Source: Chryseobacterium sp. MYb7
GTDB taxonomy: Bacteria > Bacteroidota > Bacteroidia > Flavobacteriales > Weeksellaceae
Direction of reading: 5' to 3'
Assembly: GCF_002979455.1 (NCBI RefSeq)
Contig: NZ_PCOU01000023.1
Span: 30,102-94,101, forward strand
Length of the DNA: 64,000 bases
Positions 1-9,777 of the stretch are shown one piece after another (position 1 is the first letter of the stretch; every line of letters begins with the position of its first letter). The notes beneath the pieces were generated by a model. The model was not told the origin of the DNA. It saw only the letters and a list, made by a program, of their open reading frames with translations, and did no database searches. The position numbers and the translations under genes are program-made.

Positions 1-726
1 TCAGATCCTTATAAATTTTCAACAGAATCTATTCTGGAAGTAATGCATACCAATAAAGGAAATTCCGATTGGGGATTCTGGGGACAGGGTAAAGATGAAG
101 GAAACTCTATCAATGTAATGGTAGGACCTCGTTCTTACTCACTAAAAAATATCCCGAATAATGATGCACCGGATATCTATTCAGGCTGGGCATTTAATAC
201 TGTAACAGAGAATTTTGTTACTTTCATGCAGGGAGATCCAAGGCTGGATGTTACTGTTTTCAATGCAAAAAAACTGGTAACAGATGGTAAAATCTCTTAC
301 AGTCCTGCTTTTGCGGATACAGGGTATTTCTTAAATAAATACTTACCTACAAATGCTTTAAAAAGTTCACTTCCAGGACCAGCAGAACTGAATTTCCGTC
401 AGAATTATATTGCAATAAGACTAGCTGATACGTATCTCATGGAAGCAGAGGCTTTAGGTGGAGCAGGAGCAAGAGCTCAGGCTTTATTAGACGCAGTAAG
501 AGCAAGAGTTGGATTAGCATCAGTTCCTGTTTCTTTACAGGCTATTAAAGATGAAAGAAGAAGAGAACTTGCAGGAGAAGGACACAGATGGTTTGACCTT
601 GTAAGATGGGGGGATGCTCCTTCCAAGCTTGCATTCAAAGGATTTAAAGCCAATAAAAATGAAATTCTGCCAATTCCGTTCAATGAATTGCCGAATACCA
701 TTTTAAAACAAAATCCTGGATATTAA
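1..726 (+). CDS. SusD/RagB-family outer-membrane glycan-binding lipoprotein, C-terminal part
   Basis: The frame is open from the first base, so the gene begins upstream of the window; 241 residues remain. The end carries the SusD C-terminal signature: a helix with ADTYLMEAEAL, then DAVRARVGL, then the ERRREL...GHRWFDLVRWG block. SusD proteins sit on the outer leaflet and pass oligosaccharides to a SusC TonB-dependent porin, which should lie just upstream. The stop is two bases from the next start, so it is the head of a glycan-degradation operon here. The signal peptide and lipobox are outside the window. Confidence 0.93.
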   Translation, partial: SDPYKFSTESILEVMHTNKGNSDWGFWGQGKDEGNSINVMVGPRSYSLKNIPNNDAPDIYSGWAFNTVTENFVTFMQGDPRLDVTVFNAKKLVTDGKISYSPAFADTGYFLNKYLPTNALKSSLPGPAELNFRQNYIAIRLADTYLMEAEALGGAGARAQALLDAVRARVGLASVPVSLQAIKDERRRELAGEGHRWFDLVRWGDAPSKLAFKGFKANKNEILPIPFNELPNTILKQNPGY

Positions 727-728
727 AC

Positions 729-2153
729 ATGAAGTTTTACAACTTATATAGTTTCTTTAGAGGTGCCGCACTACTTAGTGGTGTGGCCCTTTTTTCTTTA
801 TCATGTAACTCCGTTGCTTCCCATAAAGGAAATGAAGTACAGTATTGGCTTACAAAAGGTGATGAAAGTGTAAAGTTACAGCAGCAGACTCCGGTTAAAT
901 TTGTAAATAACACCAACGGCTTTCAGAATATTGAAATTGATGATGCTCAAAAGTTTCAATATATTGATGGCTTTGGATATACATTAACAGGAGGAAGTGT
1001 TGAGGTAATCAACAGATTGTCGCCTTCCAAAAGAAAAGCACTGCTTAACGAACTTTTTGGAACTGATAAAAATTCAATCTCCATCAGCTATTTAAGACTA
1101 AGCATAGGTGCTTCTGATCTTGATGGCGAAGTATTTTCTTACGATGATCTGCCGCAAGGACAGACCGATGCTTCACTTTCAAAATTCAGTCTTGCAAGAG
1201 ATAAAGCTTTGATTTCTATGTTGAAAGAAATTTTAGCAATCAATCCAAAAATTAAAATCATTGCTGCTCCGTGGTCGGCTCCGGTTTGGATGAAAGACAA
1301 CGGAAAATCAAAAGGAGGAAGTCTGAAACCTGAATTCTACGGAACATATGCGCAATACTTTGTAAAATACATTCAGGAAATGAAAAAAGAAGGCATCACC
1401 ATTGATGCTGTAACTCCTCAGAATGAGCCTTTACATCCGGGAAACAATCCGAGTTTGTATATGCCGTCTGAACAACAAGGCGATTTTATTAAGAACAACC
1501 TTGGTCCGGTTTTTAAAACTAATGGAATCTCTACCAAAATTGTTGTTTACGACCACAATTGCAATAAACCTGAATATGCTATTGATATTTTAAAAGATGC
1601 AGAAGCAAACCAATATATAGATGGTTCAGCTTTTCATTTGTATGAAGGAGAAATTTCTGCATTGAGTACGGTGCATGAAGCTTTTCCAAATAAAAACCTA
1701 TACTTTACTGAACAATGGACAGGTTCAAAAGGAACTTTTACTGAAGACCTGAACTGGCATACAAAAAATGTCATCATCGGTTCTATGAGAAACTGGAGTA
1801 AAATAGCTCTGGAATGGAACCTTGCCAATGATCCGAAATTTGCACCGCATACAGATGGCGGATGTACAGAATGTAAGGGAGCTATTACCGTTTCTGATAG
1901 TGAAAATTTCACAAGAAATGTTTCCTATTATATTATTGCACACGCATCGAAATTTGTTCCTGCAGGATCTCAGCGTATCGCTTCCACGCAGACCGATAAA
2001 CTTTCCACAGCGGCTTTTAAGACTCAATTTGGGAAAATAGTATTAATTGTTCAGAACGATAATAAAGAAGATGAAAATTTTAATATTAAATTTGCCGGAA
2101 AAACCGCTGCAGTAACAATTTCAGGACGTTCTACAGCAACCTATATTTTTTAA
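729..2153 (+). CDS. GH30 family glycoside hydrolase, lipoprotein
   Basis: This 474-residue protein has a lipoprotein signal with a lipobox cysteine at residue 26 (FSLSC). A GH30 TIM barrel follows, with acid/base Glu233 in TPQNEP and nucleophile Glu328 in YFTEQ. The C-terminus folds back into the beta domain typical of GH30. Flavobacterial GH30 enzymes of this type are often endo-beta-1,6-glucanases or glucosylceramidase-like; the exact specificity is inferred from the GH3 and GH16 neighbours. The ATG follows the SusD stop by two bases, implying co-translation. It is clearly diverged from the second GH30 at 5316. Confidence 0.93.
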   Translation: MKFYNLYSFFRGAALLSGVALFSLSCNSVASHKGNEVQYWLTKGDESVKLQQQTPVKFVNNTNGFQNIEIDDAQKFQYIDGFGYTLTGGSVEVINRLSPSKRKALLNELFGTDKNSISISYLRLSIGASDLDGEVFSYDDLPQGQTDASLSKFSLARDKALISMLKEILAINPKIKIIAAPWSAPVWMKDNGKSKGGSLKPEFYGTYAQYFVKYIQEMKKEGITIDAVTPQNEPLHPGNNPSLYMPSEQQGDFIKNNLGPVFKTNGISTKIVVYDHNCNKPEYAIDILKDAEANQYIDGSAFHLYEGEISALSTVHEAFPNKNLYFTEQWTGSKGTFTEDLNWHTKNVIIGSMRNWSKIALEWNLANDPKFAPHTDGGCTECKGAITVSDSENFTRNVSYYIIAHASKFVPAGSQRIASTQTDKLSTAAFKTQFGKIVLIVQNDNKEDENFNIKFAGKTAAVTISGRSTATYIF

Positions 2154-2162
2154 TTTGATACT

Positions 2163-4385
2163 ATGAAAAGAGTTTATTTCTTACTGGCATTTTCCGCATT
2201 TGGATTGAATGCTTACGGACAAAAGACAATTGATCAGAAAGTAGCGGAGCTGCTGTCTAAAATGACTTTGGAAGAGAAAGTAGGACAAATGGTTCAGTAC
2301 AGTGGGTTTGAATATGCCACAGGACCACAGCATTCTAATTCTGCTGCTGTTTTGGACGAAATTAAAAAAGGAAAAGTAGGTTCTATGCTGAATGTTGCGG
2401 GATCAGAAGAAACAAGAGCTTTTCAGAAACTGGCCATGCAGTCAAGGTTGAAAATTCCTTTGCTGTTCGGACAGGATGTTATCCATGGATATCGTACCAC
2501 ATTTCCTGTAAATCTTGGGCAAGCCGCAAGCTGGGATATGGGAATGATTGAAAAATCTGAAAGAATTGCAGCTACAGAAGCTGCTGCTTACGGTATTCAC
2601 TGGACATTTGCTCCAATGGTTGATATTGCCAGAGACCCGAGATGGGGAAGGGTAATGGAAGGTTCCGGTGAAGATACTTATTTGGGAACAAAGATAGGTT
2701 TAGCCAGAATTAAAGGATTTCAAGGCAGAGGTTTAGGAAGTCTTGATGCGGTGATGGCCTGTGCAAAACACTTTGCTGCATACGGAGCCGCTGTAGGAGG
2801 GAGAGATTACAATTCCGTAGATATGAGTCTCAGACAGCTGAATGAAACGTATCTTCCACCATTCAAAGCTGCTGCAGAAGCAGGTGTTGCCACTTTTATG
2901 AATTCATTCAACGATATTAGCGGAGTTCCAGCAACGGCCAACCAATATATTCAGAGAAATCTTTTAAAAGGAAAATGGAATTACAAAGGGTTCGTCGTTT
3001 CAGACTGGGGAAGTATCGGGGAAATGGTTCCTCATGGTTACGCTAAAGATGCCAACGAAGCAGCAGAAAGAGCTATACAAGGGGGAAGCGATATGGATAT
3101 GGAAAGCCGTGTCTACATGGCAGAACTTCCAAAATTGGTTAAAGAAGGAAAAGTAGACCCTAAATTGGTAGATGATGCAACGGGAAGAATTTTAACCAAG
3201 AAATTCGAAATGGGACTTTTCGATGATCCTTACAGATTCAGTAATGAGAAAAGACAAAAAGAACAGACCGATAATCAGGAAAACAGAAAATTCGGAAGAG
3301 AATTCGGATCAAAAAGTATCGTTCTTCTTAAAAATCAGGGAAATATTCTTCCACTTTCAAAAACGGTAAAAACAGTTGCTCTGATTGGGCCTTTTGGTAA
3401 AGAAACAGTGGACAATCATGGGTTCTGGTCTGTTGCTTTCAAAGATGATAATCAAAGAATTGTTTCACAGTTTGACGGAATTAAAAATCAGCTGGATAAA
3501 AATTCCACTTTATTATATGCCAAAGGTTGTAACGTTGACGATCAGGACAAAAGTCAGTTTGCGGAAGCCATAGAAACCGCAAAAAAAGCTGATGTTGTCA
3601 TCATGACATTAGGAGAAGGTCATGCGATGAGCGGAGAAGCAAAAAGTAGAAGTAATATCGGGTTTACAGGTGTTCAGGAAGATCTACTGAAAGAAATTGC
3701 TAAAACTGATAAACCAATCATTCTGATGATCAATGCTGGAAGACCTTTGATTTTCAACTGGGCATCAGACAATATTCCTGCAATTGTGTACACATGGTGG
3801 CTGGGAACAGAAGCTGGAAACTCTATTGCAGACGTTGTATTCGGTTCGGTAAATCCTGGCGGGAAACTTCCAATGAGTTTTCCAAGAACAGAAGGTCAGA
3901 TTCCAGTGTATTACAATCATTATAATACGGGAAGACCTGCAAAAAATAATACAGACAGAAACTATGTTTCCGCCTATATAGATCTTGATAATGATCCGAA
4001 ATATCCGTTTGGATACGGCTTAAGTTATACAGATTTTAAATATTCTGATATGGCTTTAAGTTCCACAACTCTTACAGGAAATCAAACATTGAACATCAGC
4101 GTTACTGTTTCCAATACCGGAAAATATGATGGAGAAGAAGTAGTACAGCTTTATATCAGAGATCTTTTCGGAAAAGTAGTAAGGCCTGTAAAAGAGCTGA
4201 AAGGGTTCCAGAAAATATTCATCAAAAAAGGGGAAAGTAAAAAAGTAGATTTTAAACTTACTCCGGAAGATCTGAAGTTCTTTGATGACGAATTAAATTT
4301 TGACTGGGAAGGTGGAGAATTCGATATTATGATCGGAACCAATTCTCAAAATGTTCAGACCAAAAGAATTAACTGGACAAAATAA
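2163..4385 (+). CDS. bglX: GH3 beta-glucosidase (BglX-like), secreted
   Basis: At 740 residues this has the usual BglX length. A signal peptide ends at AYGQ near residue 20. The N-terminal barrel contains the nucleophile Asp281 in VVSDWGS, the alpha/beta sandwich contains the likely acid/base Glu492 in SGEAKSR, and a fibronectin III-like domain closes the protein. It should release glucose from the oligosaccharides made by the neighbouring GH30 and GH16 enzymes, in the periplasm. It starts nine bases after the GH30 stop, so it is part of the same transcript. Family is certain; linkage preference is not. Confidence 0.95.
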   Translation: MKRVYFLLAFSAFGLNAYGQKTIDQKVAELLSKMTLEEKVGQMVQYSGFEYATGPQHSNSAAVLDEIKKGKVGSMLNVAGSEETRAFQKLAMQSRLKIPLLFGQDVIHGYRTTFPVNLGQAASWDMGMIEKSERIAATEAAAYGIHWTFAPMVDIARDPRWGRVMEGSGEDTYLGTKIGLARIKGFQGRGLGSLDAVMACAKHFAAYGAAVGGRDYNSVDMSLRQLNETYLPPFKAAAEAGVATFMNSFNDISGVPATANQYIQRNLLKGKWNYKGFVVSDWGSIGEMVPHGYAKDANEAAERAIQGGSDMDMESRVYMAELPKLVKEGKVDPKLVDDATGRILTKKFEMGLFDDPYRFSNEKRQKEQTDNQENRKFGREFGSKSIVLLKNQGNILPLSKTVKTVALIGPFGKETVDNHGFWSVAFKDDNQRIVSQFDGIKNQLDKNSTLLYAKGCNVDDQDKSQFAEAIETAKKADVVIMTLGEGHAMSGEAKSRSNIGFTGVQEDLLKEIAKTDKPIILMINAGRPLIFNWASDNIPAIVYTWWLGTEAGNSIADVVFGSVNPGGKLPMSFPRTEGQIPVYYNHYNTGRPAKNNTDRNYVSAYIDLDNDPKYPFGYGLSYTDFKYSDMALSSTTLTGNQTLNISVTVSNTGKYDGEEVVQLYIRDLFGKVVRPVKELKGFQKIFIKKGESKKVDFKLTPEDLKFFDDELNFDWEGGEFDIMIGTNSQNVQTKRINWTK

Positions 4386-4398
4386 ATTGAATTGGATT

Positions 4399-4457
4399 CA
4401 ATAGGAGCGGGTTTTAACCCGCTTATTAAGATATAAAAGAGCGGCTTTAGCTAAAAC
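4399..4457 (+). repeat. Dispersed intergenic hairpin repeat, copy 1
   Basis: The element begins CAATAGG, continues with a 7-bp stem hairpin (GCGGGTT, loop TT, AACCCGC), and ends GCGGCTTTAGC then AAAAC. A second copy lies at 27166-27233 in the same orientation. The stem differs between the copies by two compensatory pairs. It fills the spacer between the GH3 and GH16 genes. Confidence 0.75.
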
Positions 4458-4466
4458 CTAATACAT

Positions 4467-5276
4467 ATGAATATCAAAGCTAAAAATCTCATCAAAATGA
4501 GTGCAGCAGGAATTTTCTTCTTTTCTGTACTCAACTGTGCCTTAAAGAAACCAGATGCTGGCAGAACACTGATTTGGAGTGATGAGTTTAATGGCAAAGG
4601 ACTTCCGGATTCATTAAAATGGAATTATGATACCGGAGGAGATGGTTTTGGAAATCAGGAAGCTCAGTTTTATACCAAAAACAGGCTTGAAAATGCCAGA
4701 ATGGAAAATGGAAATCTCATCATTGAAGCCAGAAAAGAAAATTGGGAAAAGAGTAAATATACTTCTGCAAGACTTTTAACCAAAGGAAAATTCTCTTTTC
4801 AGTATGGAACAATAGAAGTGAGAGCAAAACTTCCCAAAGGTCGCGGAACATGGCCTGCCATCTGGATGATGAGCGAAAATATGAAAAAATGGCCGGATGA
4901 CGGTGAACTGGATATCATGGAACATGTTGGTTTTAATCAGGGATATATCCATGCTTCTGTTCATACCAAAAAATATAATCATATTCAGGGAACACAAAAA
5001 ACGGATACCCTGTTTGTGAAGGATGCCAGTGAGAAATTCCATGTCTATAAAGCAGACTGGACACCGGAAAAGATAGATGTTTATATAGATAACCAAAAGT
5101 TCTTTACCTATGAGAATAAAGAGAAAACCAATGAAGCATGGCCTTTTGATCAGCCTTACTTTATTCTTTTAAATCTTGCAGTAGGAGGGTTTTGGGGTGG
5201 GAAAGAAGGCATTGATGATACGGTTTTTCCACAGAAGTATTATATAGATTATGTAAGAGTCTATCAGAATAAATAA
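4467..5276 (+). CDS. GH16 family endo-beta-glucanase (laminarinase-like) lipoprotein
   Basis: This 269-residue protein has an N-terminal lipoprotein signal with the lipobox Cys at residue 24 (SVLNC). The GH16 catalytic motif is intact: Glu147-x-Asp149-x-x-Glu152 inside GELDIMEHVG, and the jelly-roll ends with YIDYVRVYQ. GH16 enzymes with this motif usually cleave beta-1,3 or mixed beta-1,3/1,4-glucans by a retaining mechanism. It should act on the cell surface to fragment polymer before uptake. The spacer from the GH3 gene holds only a repeat, so co-transcription is likely but not proven. Confidence 0.93.
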   Translation: MNIKAKNLIKMSAAGIFFFSVLNCALKKPDAGRTLIWSDEFNGKGLPDSLKWNYDTGGDGFGNQEAQFYTKNRLENARMENGNLIIEARKENWEKSKYTSARLLTKGKFSFQYGTIEVRAKLPKGRGTWPAIWMMSENMKKWPDDGELDIMEHVGFNQGYIHASVHTKKYNHIQGTQKTDTLFVKDASEKFHVYKADWTPEKIDVYIDNQKFFTYENKEKTNEAWPFDQPYFILLNLAVGGFWGGKEGIDDTVFPQKYYIDYVRVYQNK

Positions 5277-5315
5277 TGAAAAAGGGGACGAAAGATCCAA
5301 AAACAGAAAAAAATC

Positions 5316-6755
5316 ATGAGAAAACTAATTGTAAGTTGTTTTGTAGTAGGTGTTGTCATTAATGTCAATGCTCAGAATTATTGGAAAAAAAATGCAGGAA
5401 AAACAGCTAAAGTAGTCCTTACCAACTCGAAAGTGAATGAGAAGATGGTGGATAAAGGAGCCGTTACATTTGCACAATTCGGGCAGCCTAAAGAAACGGA
5501 TGCCTGTATTTTTGTGGCTCCGAATTTTAAATATCAAAAACTGATAGGAATAGGAGGTGCTATCACAGATGCATCAGCGGAGACTTTTTATAAAATGCCA
5601 AAGAACAAGCAGAAAGAAATTCTTGACGCTTATTTTGGAAAAAACGGATTGGGATATACTGTGGTTCGTACTAATATGAACTCTTGCGACTTTTCCAGTG
5701 ATTCTTATACGTATGTGCAGGATAATGATACTTCACTGAAAACTTTTAATGTTGCTCATGATGAGAAATATAAAATTCCTATGATTAAAGAAGCTCAGAA
5801 GGCTATAGGAAATAATTTTACTTTTTATTTCTCTCCATGGAGTCCGCCAGCATGGATGAAGTCAAACCAAAGCTTATACAAAGGCGGAAGATTGGAAAAT
5901 CAGTATTACCAGACGTGGGCAGATTATTATATCAAATTCATCAAAGAATACGAAAAAAGGGGAATCAATATCTGGGGATTAACCGTTCAGAATGAGCCAA
6001 TGGCTACCCAAAGCTGGGAATCGTGTATTTACACTGCTGAAGAAGAAGGAGAATTCCTGAAAAAGAATCTTGGCCCAACTCTTTGGAAAAACGGATATAA
6101 AGATAAAAAAGTAATGATCTGGGATCACAACAGAGATCTTATTTATCAGAGAGCTACGACCACTTTAAGTGATCCTGAAACAGCAAAATATGCCAGCGGT
6201 ATCGGATATCACTGGTATGAAACATGGAATAATAAAACCCAGCTTTTTGATAACTTAGCAGAAACGCACAGAGCCTTTCCAGACAAATTTCTTGCATTCA
6301 CCGAAGGATGTAAAGAGCAGTTCAGTATGGATAAAATCTATGATGTAAGCTTAGGTGAGCTATACAGCAAAAATATGTTGAACGACTTCAACAAAGGAAA
6401 TGCGCTATGGACTGACTGGAATATTCTTCTGGATGAAACCGGAGGACCTAATCATAAAGGAAACTTCTGCTTTGCCCCAATTATCGCAGATACCAAAACA
6501 GGAGAAGTATTCTACACCTATGAATACTATTATATTGGCCATGTTTCAAAATATATCAAACCAAATGCACAGAGAATAGGAAGTTCTTCCAACAGAGCTG
6601 CCCTTACATCTTCTGCATTTATGAATGAAAATGGGCAATTGGTAACCGTTATCATGAACGATTCAGACAATGATATCGAAACGAATCTATGGATAGAAGG
6701 AATGGCTGCTAAACTAAATGCTCCTGCACACTCAATACAGACCGTAATTTTATAA
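5316..6755 (+). CDS. GH30 family glycoside hydrolase, secreted
   Basis: This 479-residue protein has a signal peptide ending NVNAQ near residue 20 and no lipobox, so it is periplasmic or exported rather than lipidated. The catalytic pair is Glu227 (VQNEP) and Glu330 (FTEG). It is closer than the first GH30 to glucosylceramidase / beta-1,6-glucanase forms, with a KGGRL loop and the WTDWNILLDETGGPNH block. It is last in the glycan locus, 39 bases after the GH16 stop. Two different GH30s in one locus suggest division of labour, for example endo- versus exo-action on beta-1,6-linked glucose. Confidence 0.92.
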   Translation: MRKLIVSCFVVGVVINVNAQNYWKKNAGKTAKVVLTNSKVNEKMVDKGAVTFAQFGQPKETDACIFVAPNFKYQKLIGIGGAITDASAETFYKMPKNKQKEILDAYFGKNGLGYTVVRTNMNSCDFSSDSYTYVQDNDTSLKTFNVAHDEKYKIPMIKEAQKAIGNNFTFYFSPWSPPAWMKSNQSLYKGGRLENQYYQTWADYYIKFIKEYEKRGINIWGLTVQNEPMATQSWESCIYTAEEEGEFLKKNLGPTLWKNGYKDKKVMIWDHNRDLIYQRATTTLSDPETAKYASGIGYHWYETWNNKTQLFDNLAETHRAFPDKFLAFTEGCKEQFSMDKIYDVSLGELYSKNMLNDFNKGNALWTDWNILLDETGGPNHKGNFCFAPIIADTKTGEVFYTYEYYYIGHVSKYIKPNAQRIGSSSNRAALTSSAFMNENGQLVTVIMNDSDNDIETNLWIEGMAAKLNAPAHSIQTVIL

Positions 6756-6780
6756 TATCATATTAATATTATTTTTGACA

Positions 6781-6811
6781 GAATCGGCGGCCTCGAAGAG
6801 GCCGCCGATTC
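6781..6811. terminator. GC-rich perfect hairpin between convergent genes
   Basis: A 14-bp perfect inverted repeat with a GAA loop (GAATCGGCGGCCTC arm) lies between the stops of the GH30 gene and the convergent 6844 gene. It has no long T tract, so it may act as a bidirectional barrier or be a repeat rather than a classical terminator. Confidence 0.65.
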
Positions 6812-6843
6812 GCATTTAAAATATCTTTAGAAATAGGTAAAAA

Positions 6844-8718
6844 CTATTGTACTGAAAATTTCCCGGAAAGAGTTCCGTTACTATTTTTAGCATTATAGAA
6901 ATAGACTCCTGTTCTCATCCCTGAAGTAGAGATGGTCGTTTTACCTGCCTTTGCCTGTTGGGATTTTAACGTTAATCCTTCTGCATTGATGATCGTCAAT
7001 TCATATGTGTTTCCGTTTTCAGGAAGATTGATGGTAAGATCTTCCCCTTGTTTTACCGGATTTGGATAAGCGGTAGAGGCAATCTCTTGTTTTACAGAAA
7101 TTTTGGATGTTTCAGTTGTTACCTGTTCAAGCACCCACTGATGGTTAGCACCTGCTGACCCATTCATGTCTTGATCCCAGATATCTATATTAGTTCCTGA
7201 GGTTTGGGAATTACCAGGATTATCCATTGATTTCATATTGGATAATGCAGTTCCTATAACAACTTTATTAGAGGTATAAGGTTTTAATATCCATTGTTGA
7301 TTATTACCACTGTGTTTTGGATATTGTATCAGCGTAGTACCATTGGTTATATTGGATCCTGGAATATCAATAGCTAAACCTGAAGCACGATTGATAATGA
7401 TGTAATTATTTCCAGCTTTTTCCAGTTTCCATTGTTGAGCAGTATTGCTGTTAAAAGGGTATTGAACCATTTTGGTATTGGAGGCAGTACTGTAATTAGC
7501 TGGGGTAATGTATAGGTCGCTTCCTACACATTTTATGCGGTAATAAGCATTGGGGTCAATAGTGGGTGGTGTTGTAATGTTGCTTATTGTCAGGCTGTTA
7601 TATCCAAAATTGGAAGTTTGTTTAAAAATATCTTCCAGTACAACACTTACATAATATTTTCCCGGTTGAGAATTTGCAGGAAGTGCTACCTGGGCACTTC
7701 TCTGATCTGGGCGAATACCCGTAACCACAGCTACAGGAGTATAAGAATTTGCCCAGCTTGCTTCTGTATATAATGAAACCTTATAGGAAAGCTGTGGGCT
7801 TGTGGTTTCTAAGTTAGCCCAATTTACATTCACTTTATTATTAGAAGTATTATAAGATGAAGTAACGCTGGCCACGGAAACTGGTACTGTTGTTCCGGGC
7901 TTTGTTCCCGTCTGAGTAATTCCGGTAAATGTTATTGCCCCTCCGGAAGGTGCTGGAGCCGTACCACAGGAAGTTACCTTAATTGCTGTATTGTTAAAGG
8001 CTGTTTGAGCTCCCCATGAACCTGTTCCGGCTGAAGCTGTATATCGTGAGGGTTTTGACCAGTTACCTTCTGTATTCATACTCCAGAAATTCCTGAAATA
8101 TCCGCAACGGGTATCTTTGCTTGCTGCTGTATTCCAGTTTTCTACAAAGCCTCCTAGTTTAGTTCCTGTAAATTTTGCATCATTTTCAGGAGTAACAATA
8201 GTAACATAATGTTTCCATTTTCCTGTACCATAATCAAACATAAAGAATCCGATTCTGGTTTTTCCGTCACCGGTAGACCATCTTCTCACAACAGTGGCAT
8301 ACCATGTTCCGGGAGTCCATGGCATTGGATTGTCGGTGTGAAGACCTGTTCCTTCCCCTCCGAAACCATCTACAAGAGTGTTGGGTGCAGTGTATTCTGT
8401 AGTACACTGTGGGGTGTTAGTGTCCTGCAAATCCCACATTGAAAAAATGTTGTTGTAGATTTCGTTTTGTTTATACTGAATTCCAGCATAACCACCTCGC
8501 GGACCTAAGAAAAAATTCGATGTAGAGTAGTAGGTATTTACTTTTTTGCAGGCGTTGTCTGCCATCACTTCAGAATACCAGAGTTCACCAGAGTTAGCCA
8601 TATCAAAGCCTTCAATGTACGGTCCCCAACTTGGGCAAGTCTGAGCATTGGAGACATTGAAAAATGAGGATACAGCAATAAGTACTATTGCTGCACAAGA
8701 TTTAAATTTTTTTTCCAT
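6844..8718 (-). CDS. Secreted DUF3472 / ricin-B lectin protein with T9SS sorting domain
   Basis: This 624-residue protein has a signal peptide ending SNAQ at about residue 26. Residues about 28-250 resemble DUF3472, a region found in secreted carbohydrate-active proteins. About 270-385 is Fn3-like, about 390-530 is a ricin-B-like lectin module with repeated QQW motifs, and the last 75 residues are a type IX secretion sorting domain beginning AYPNPV. It is probably a cell-surface or released sugar-binding protein. It faces the glycan locus but is transcribed convergently, so a link in substrate is an inference. No catalytic residues are recognised. Confidence 0.85.
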   Translation of the reverse strand: MEKKFKSCAAIVLIAVSSFFNVSNAQTCPSWGPYIEGFDMANSGELWYSEVMADNACKKVNTYYSTSNFFLGPRGGYAGIQYKQNEIYNNIFSMWDLQDTNTPQCTTEYTAPNTLVDGFGGEGTGLHTDNPMPWTPGTWYATVVRRWSTGDGKTRIGFFMFDYGTGKWKHYVTIVTPENDAKFTGTKLGGFVENWNTAASKDTRCGYFRNFWSMNTEGNWSKPSRYTASAGTGSWGAQTAFNNTAIKVTSCGTAPAPSGGAITFTGITQTGTKPGTTVPVSVASVTSSYNTSNNKVNVNWANLETTSPQLSYKVSLYTEASWANSYTPVAVVTGIRPDQRSAQVALPANSQPGKYYVSVVLEDIFKQTSNFGYNSLTISNITTPPTIDPNAYYRIKCVGSDLYITPANYSTASNTKMVQYPFNSNTAQQWKLEKAGNNYIIINRASGLAIDIPGSNITNGTTLIQYPKHSGNNQQWILKPYTSNKVVIGTALSNMKSMDNPGNSQTSGTNIDIWDQDMNGSAGANHQWVLEQVTTETSKISVKQEIASTAYPNPVKQGEDLTINLPENGNTYELTIINAEGLTLKSQQAKAGKTTISTSGMRTGVYFYNAKNSNGTLSGKFSVQ

Positions 8719-8865
8719 AAATAGATTATTTAATAGCGCTAATTTACGGATATTTCAATAAATTCATAAATATTTTAAATTAATGTTATTAAATATTAAA
8801 ATTATTAATTTAATTCGTTTTTTTTATTGAAAAATATTTGTTTATTGTGATGATTGTATTAAAAA

Positions 8866-8890
8866 AAGCAATGCACTGAATGCATTGCTT
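8866..8890 (-). terminator. Terminator of fabI
   Basis: Read on the minus strand, a 10-bp perfect stem (AAGCAATGCA / TGCATTGCTT) with a 5-base loop runs into a T tract about 55 bases after the fabI stop. Confidence 0.85.
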
Positions 8891-8943
8891 GTATTGAATA
8901 GAATTACTCCTTTATTGTATTGAAAAAATAAGTTTTCTGCTAA

Positions 8944-9753
8944 TTATTCAGTATCATATTTACTGATTACTCTCTGAGTAACTCCTGAGCTGCTGAAACC
9001 TCCGTCATGGAAAAGATTCTGCATCGTTACTTTTTTAGTAAGATCAGAGAATAGTGTTACACAGTAGTCTGCACATTCAAGAGCCGTAGCATTCCCTAGT
9101 GGAGACATATCTTCTGCATATCCAAGGAATCCTCCGAAACCTTTCACACCGCTACCTGCAGTAGTCATTGTAGGAGACTGAGAAACTGTATTTACACGTA
9201 CTTTTCTTTCACCCCAATAGTTTCCGAAAGTTCTTGCGATACTTTCCAGATACGCTTTGTTATCAGACATATCATTATAATCCGGGAATGTTCTCTGAGC
9301 AGCAATATAAGTAAGTGCCAAAATGCTTCCCCACTCATTCATACAGTCTTTTTCCCAAGCCACACGCATTACTTTGTGGAAAGAAACAGCGGAAATATCC
9401 CAGCCTTTTTCCAACCAGTCGTAGTTCATTTCTGTATAATGTTTTCCTTTTCTTACGTTGATAGACATTCCGATAGAGTGAAGGATAAAGTCGATTTTTC
9501 CAAATTTTGCAACAGCGGCATCAAAAAGTTTTTCAAGATCTTCTATAGAAGTAGCATCAGCACCTATTACTTCAGAGCCTGTTTTTTCTGCTAAACCATT
9601 AAGTTCTCCCATTCTCAAAGCAATAGGAGCGTTTGATAAAATGAATTCAGCACCTTCTTCATGACATCTTTCAGCAACTTTCCATGCGATAGATTGTTCA
9701 TTAAGGGCTCCAAAAATAATTCCCTTTTTGCCTTTAAGTAAACCGTATGACAT
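8944..9753 (-). CDS. fabI: Enoyl-[acyl-carrier-protein] reductase [NADH] FabI
   Basis: This 269-residue short-chain reductase catalyses the last reduction of each fatty-acid elongation round in the cytoplasm. The N-terminal cofactor site has the FabI pattern GALNEQSIAWKVAE, and the catalytic pair is Tyr159-x6-Lys166 with a second active-site Tyr149. The C-terminal FHDGG block is typical. It stands alone, with its own -7 box at 9778-9785 and a terminator at 8866-8890. Length and motifs match FabI fully. Confidence 0.97.
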   Translation of the reverse strand: MSYGLLKGKKGIIFGALNEQSIAWKVAERCHEEGAEFILSNAPIALRMGELNGLAEKTGSEVIGADATSIEDLEKLFDAAVAKFGKIDFILHSIGMSINVRKGKHYTEMNYDWLEKGWDISAVSFHKVMRVAWEKDCMNEWGSILALTYIAAQRTFPDYNDMSDNKAYLESIARTFGNYWGERKVRVNTVSQSPTMTTAGSGVKGFGGFLGYAEDMSPLGNATALECADYCVTLFSDLTKKVTMQNLFHDGGFSSSGVTQRVISKYDTE

Positions 9754-9777
9754 AATTTTTTAATGTTTATTATACTA

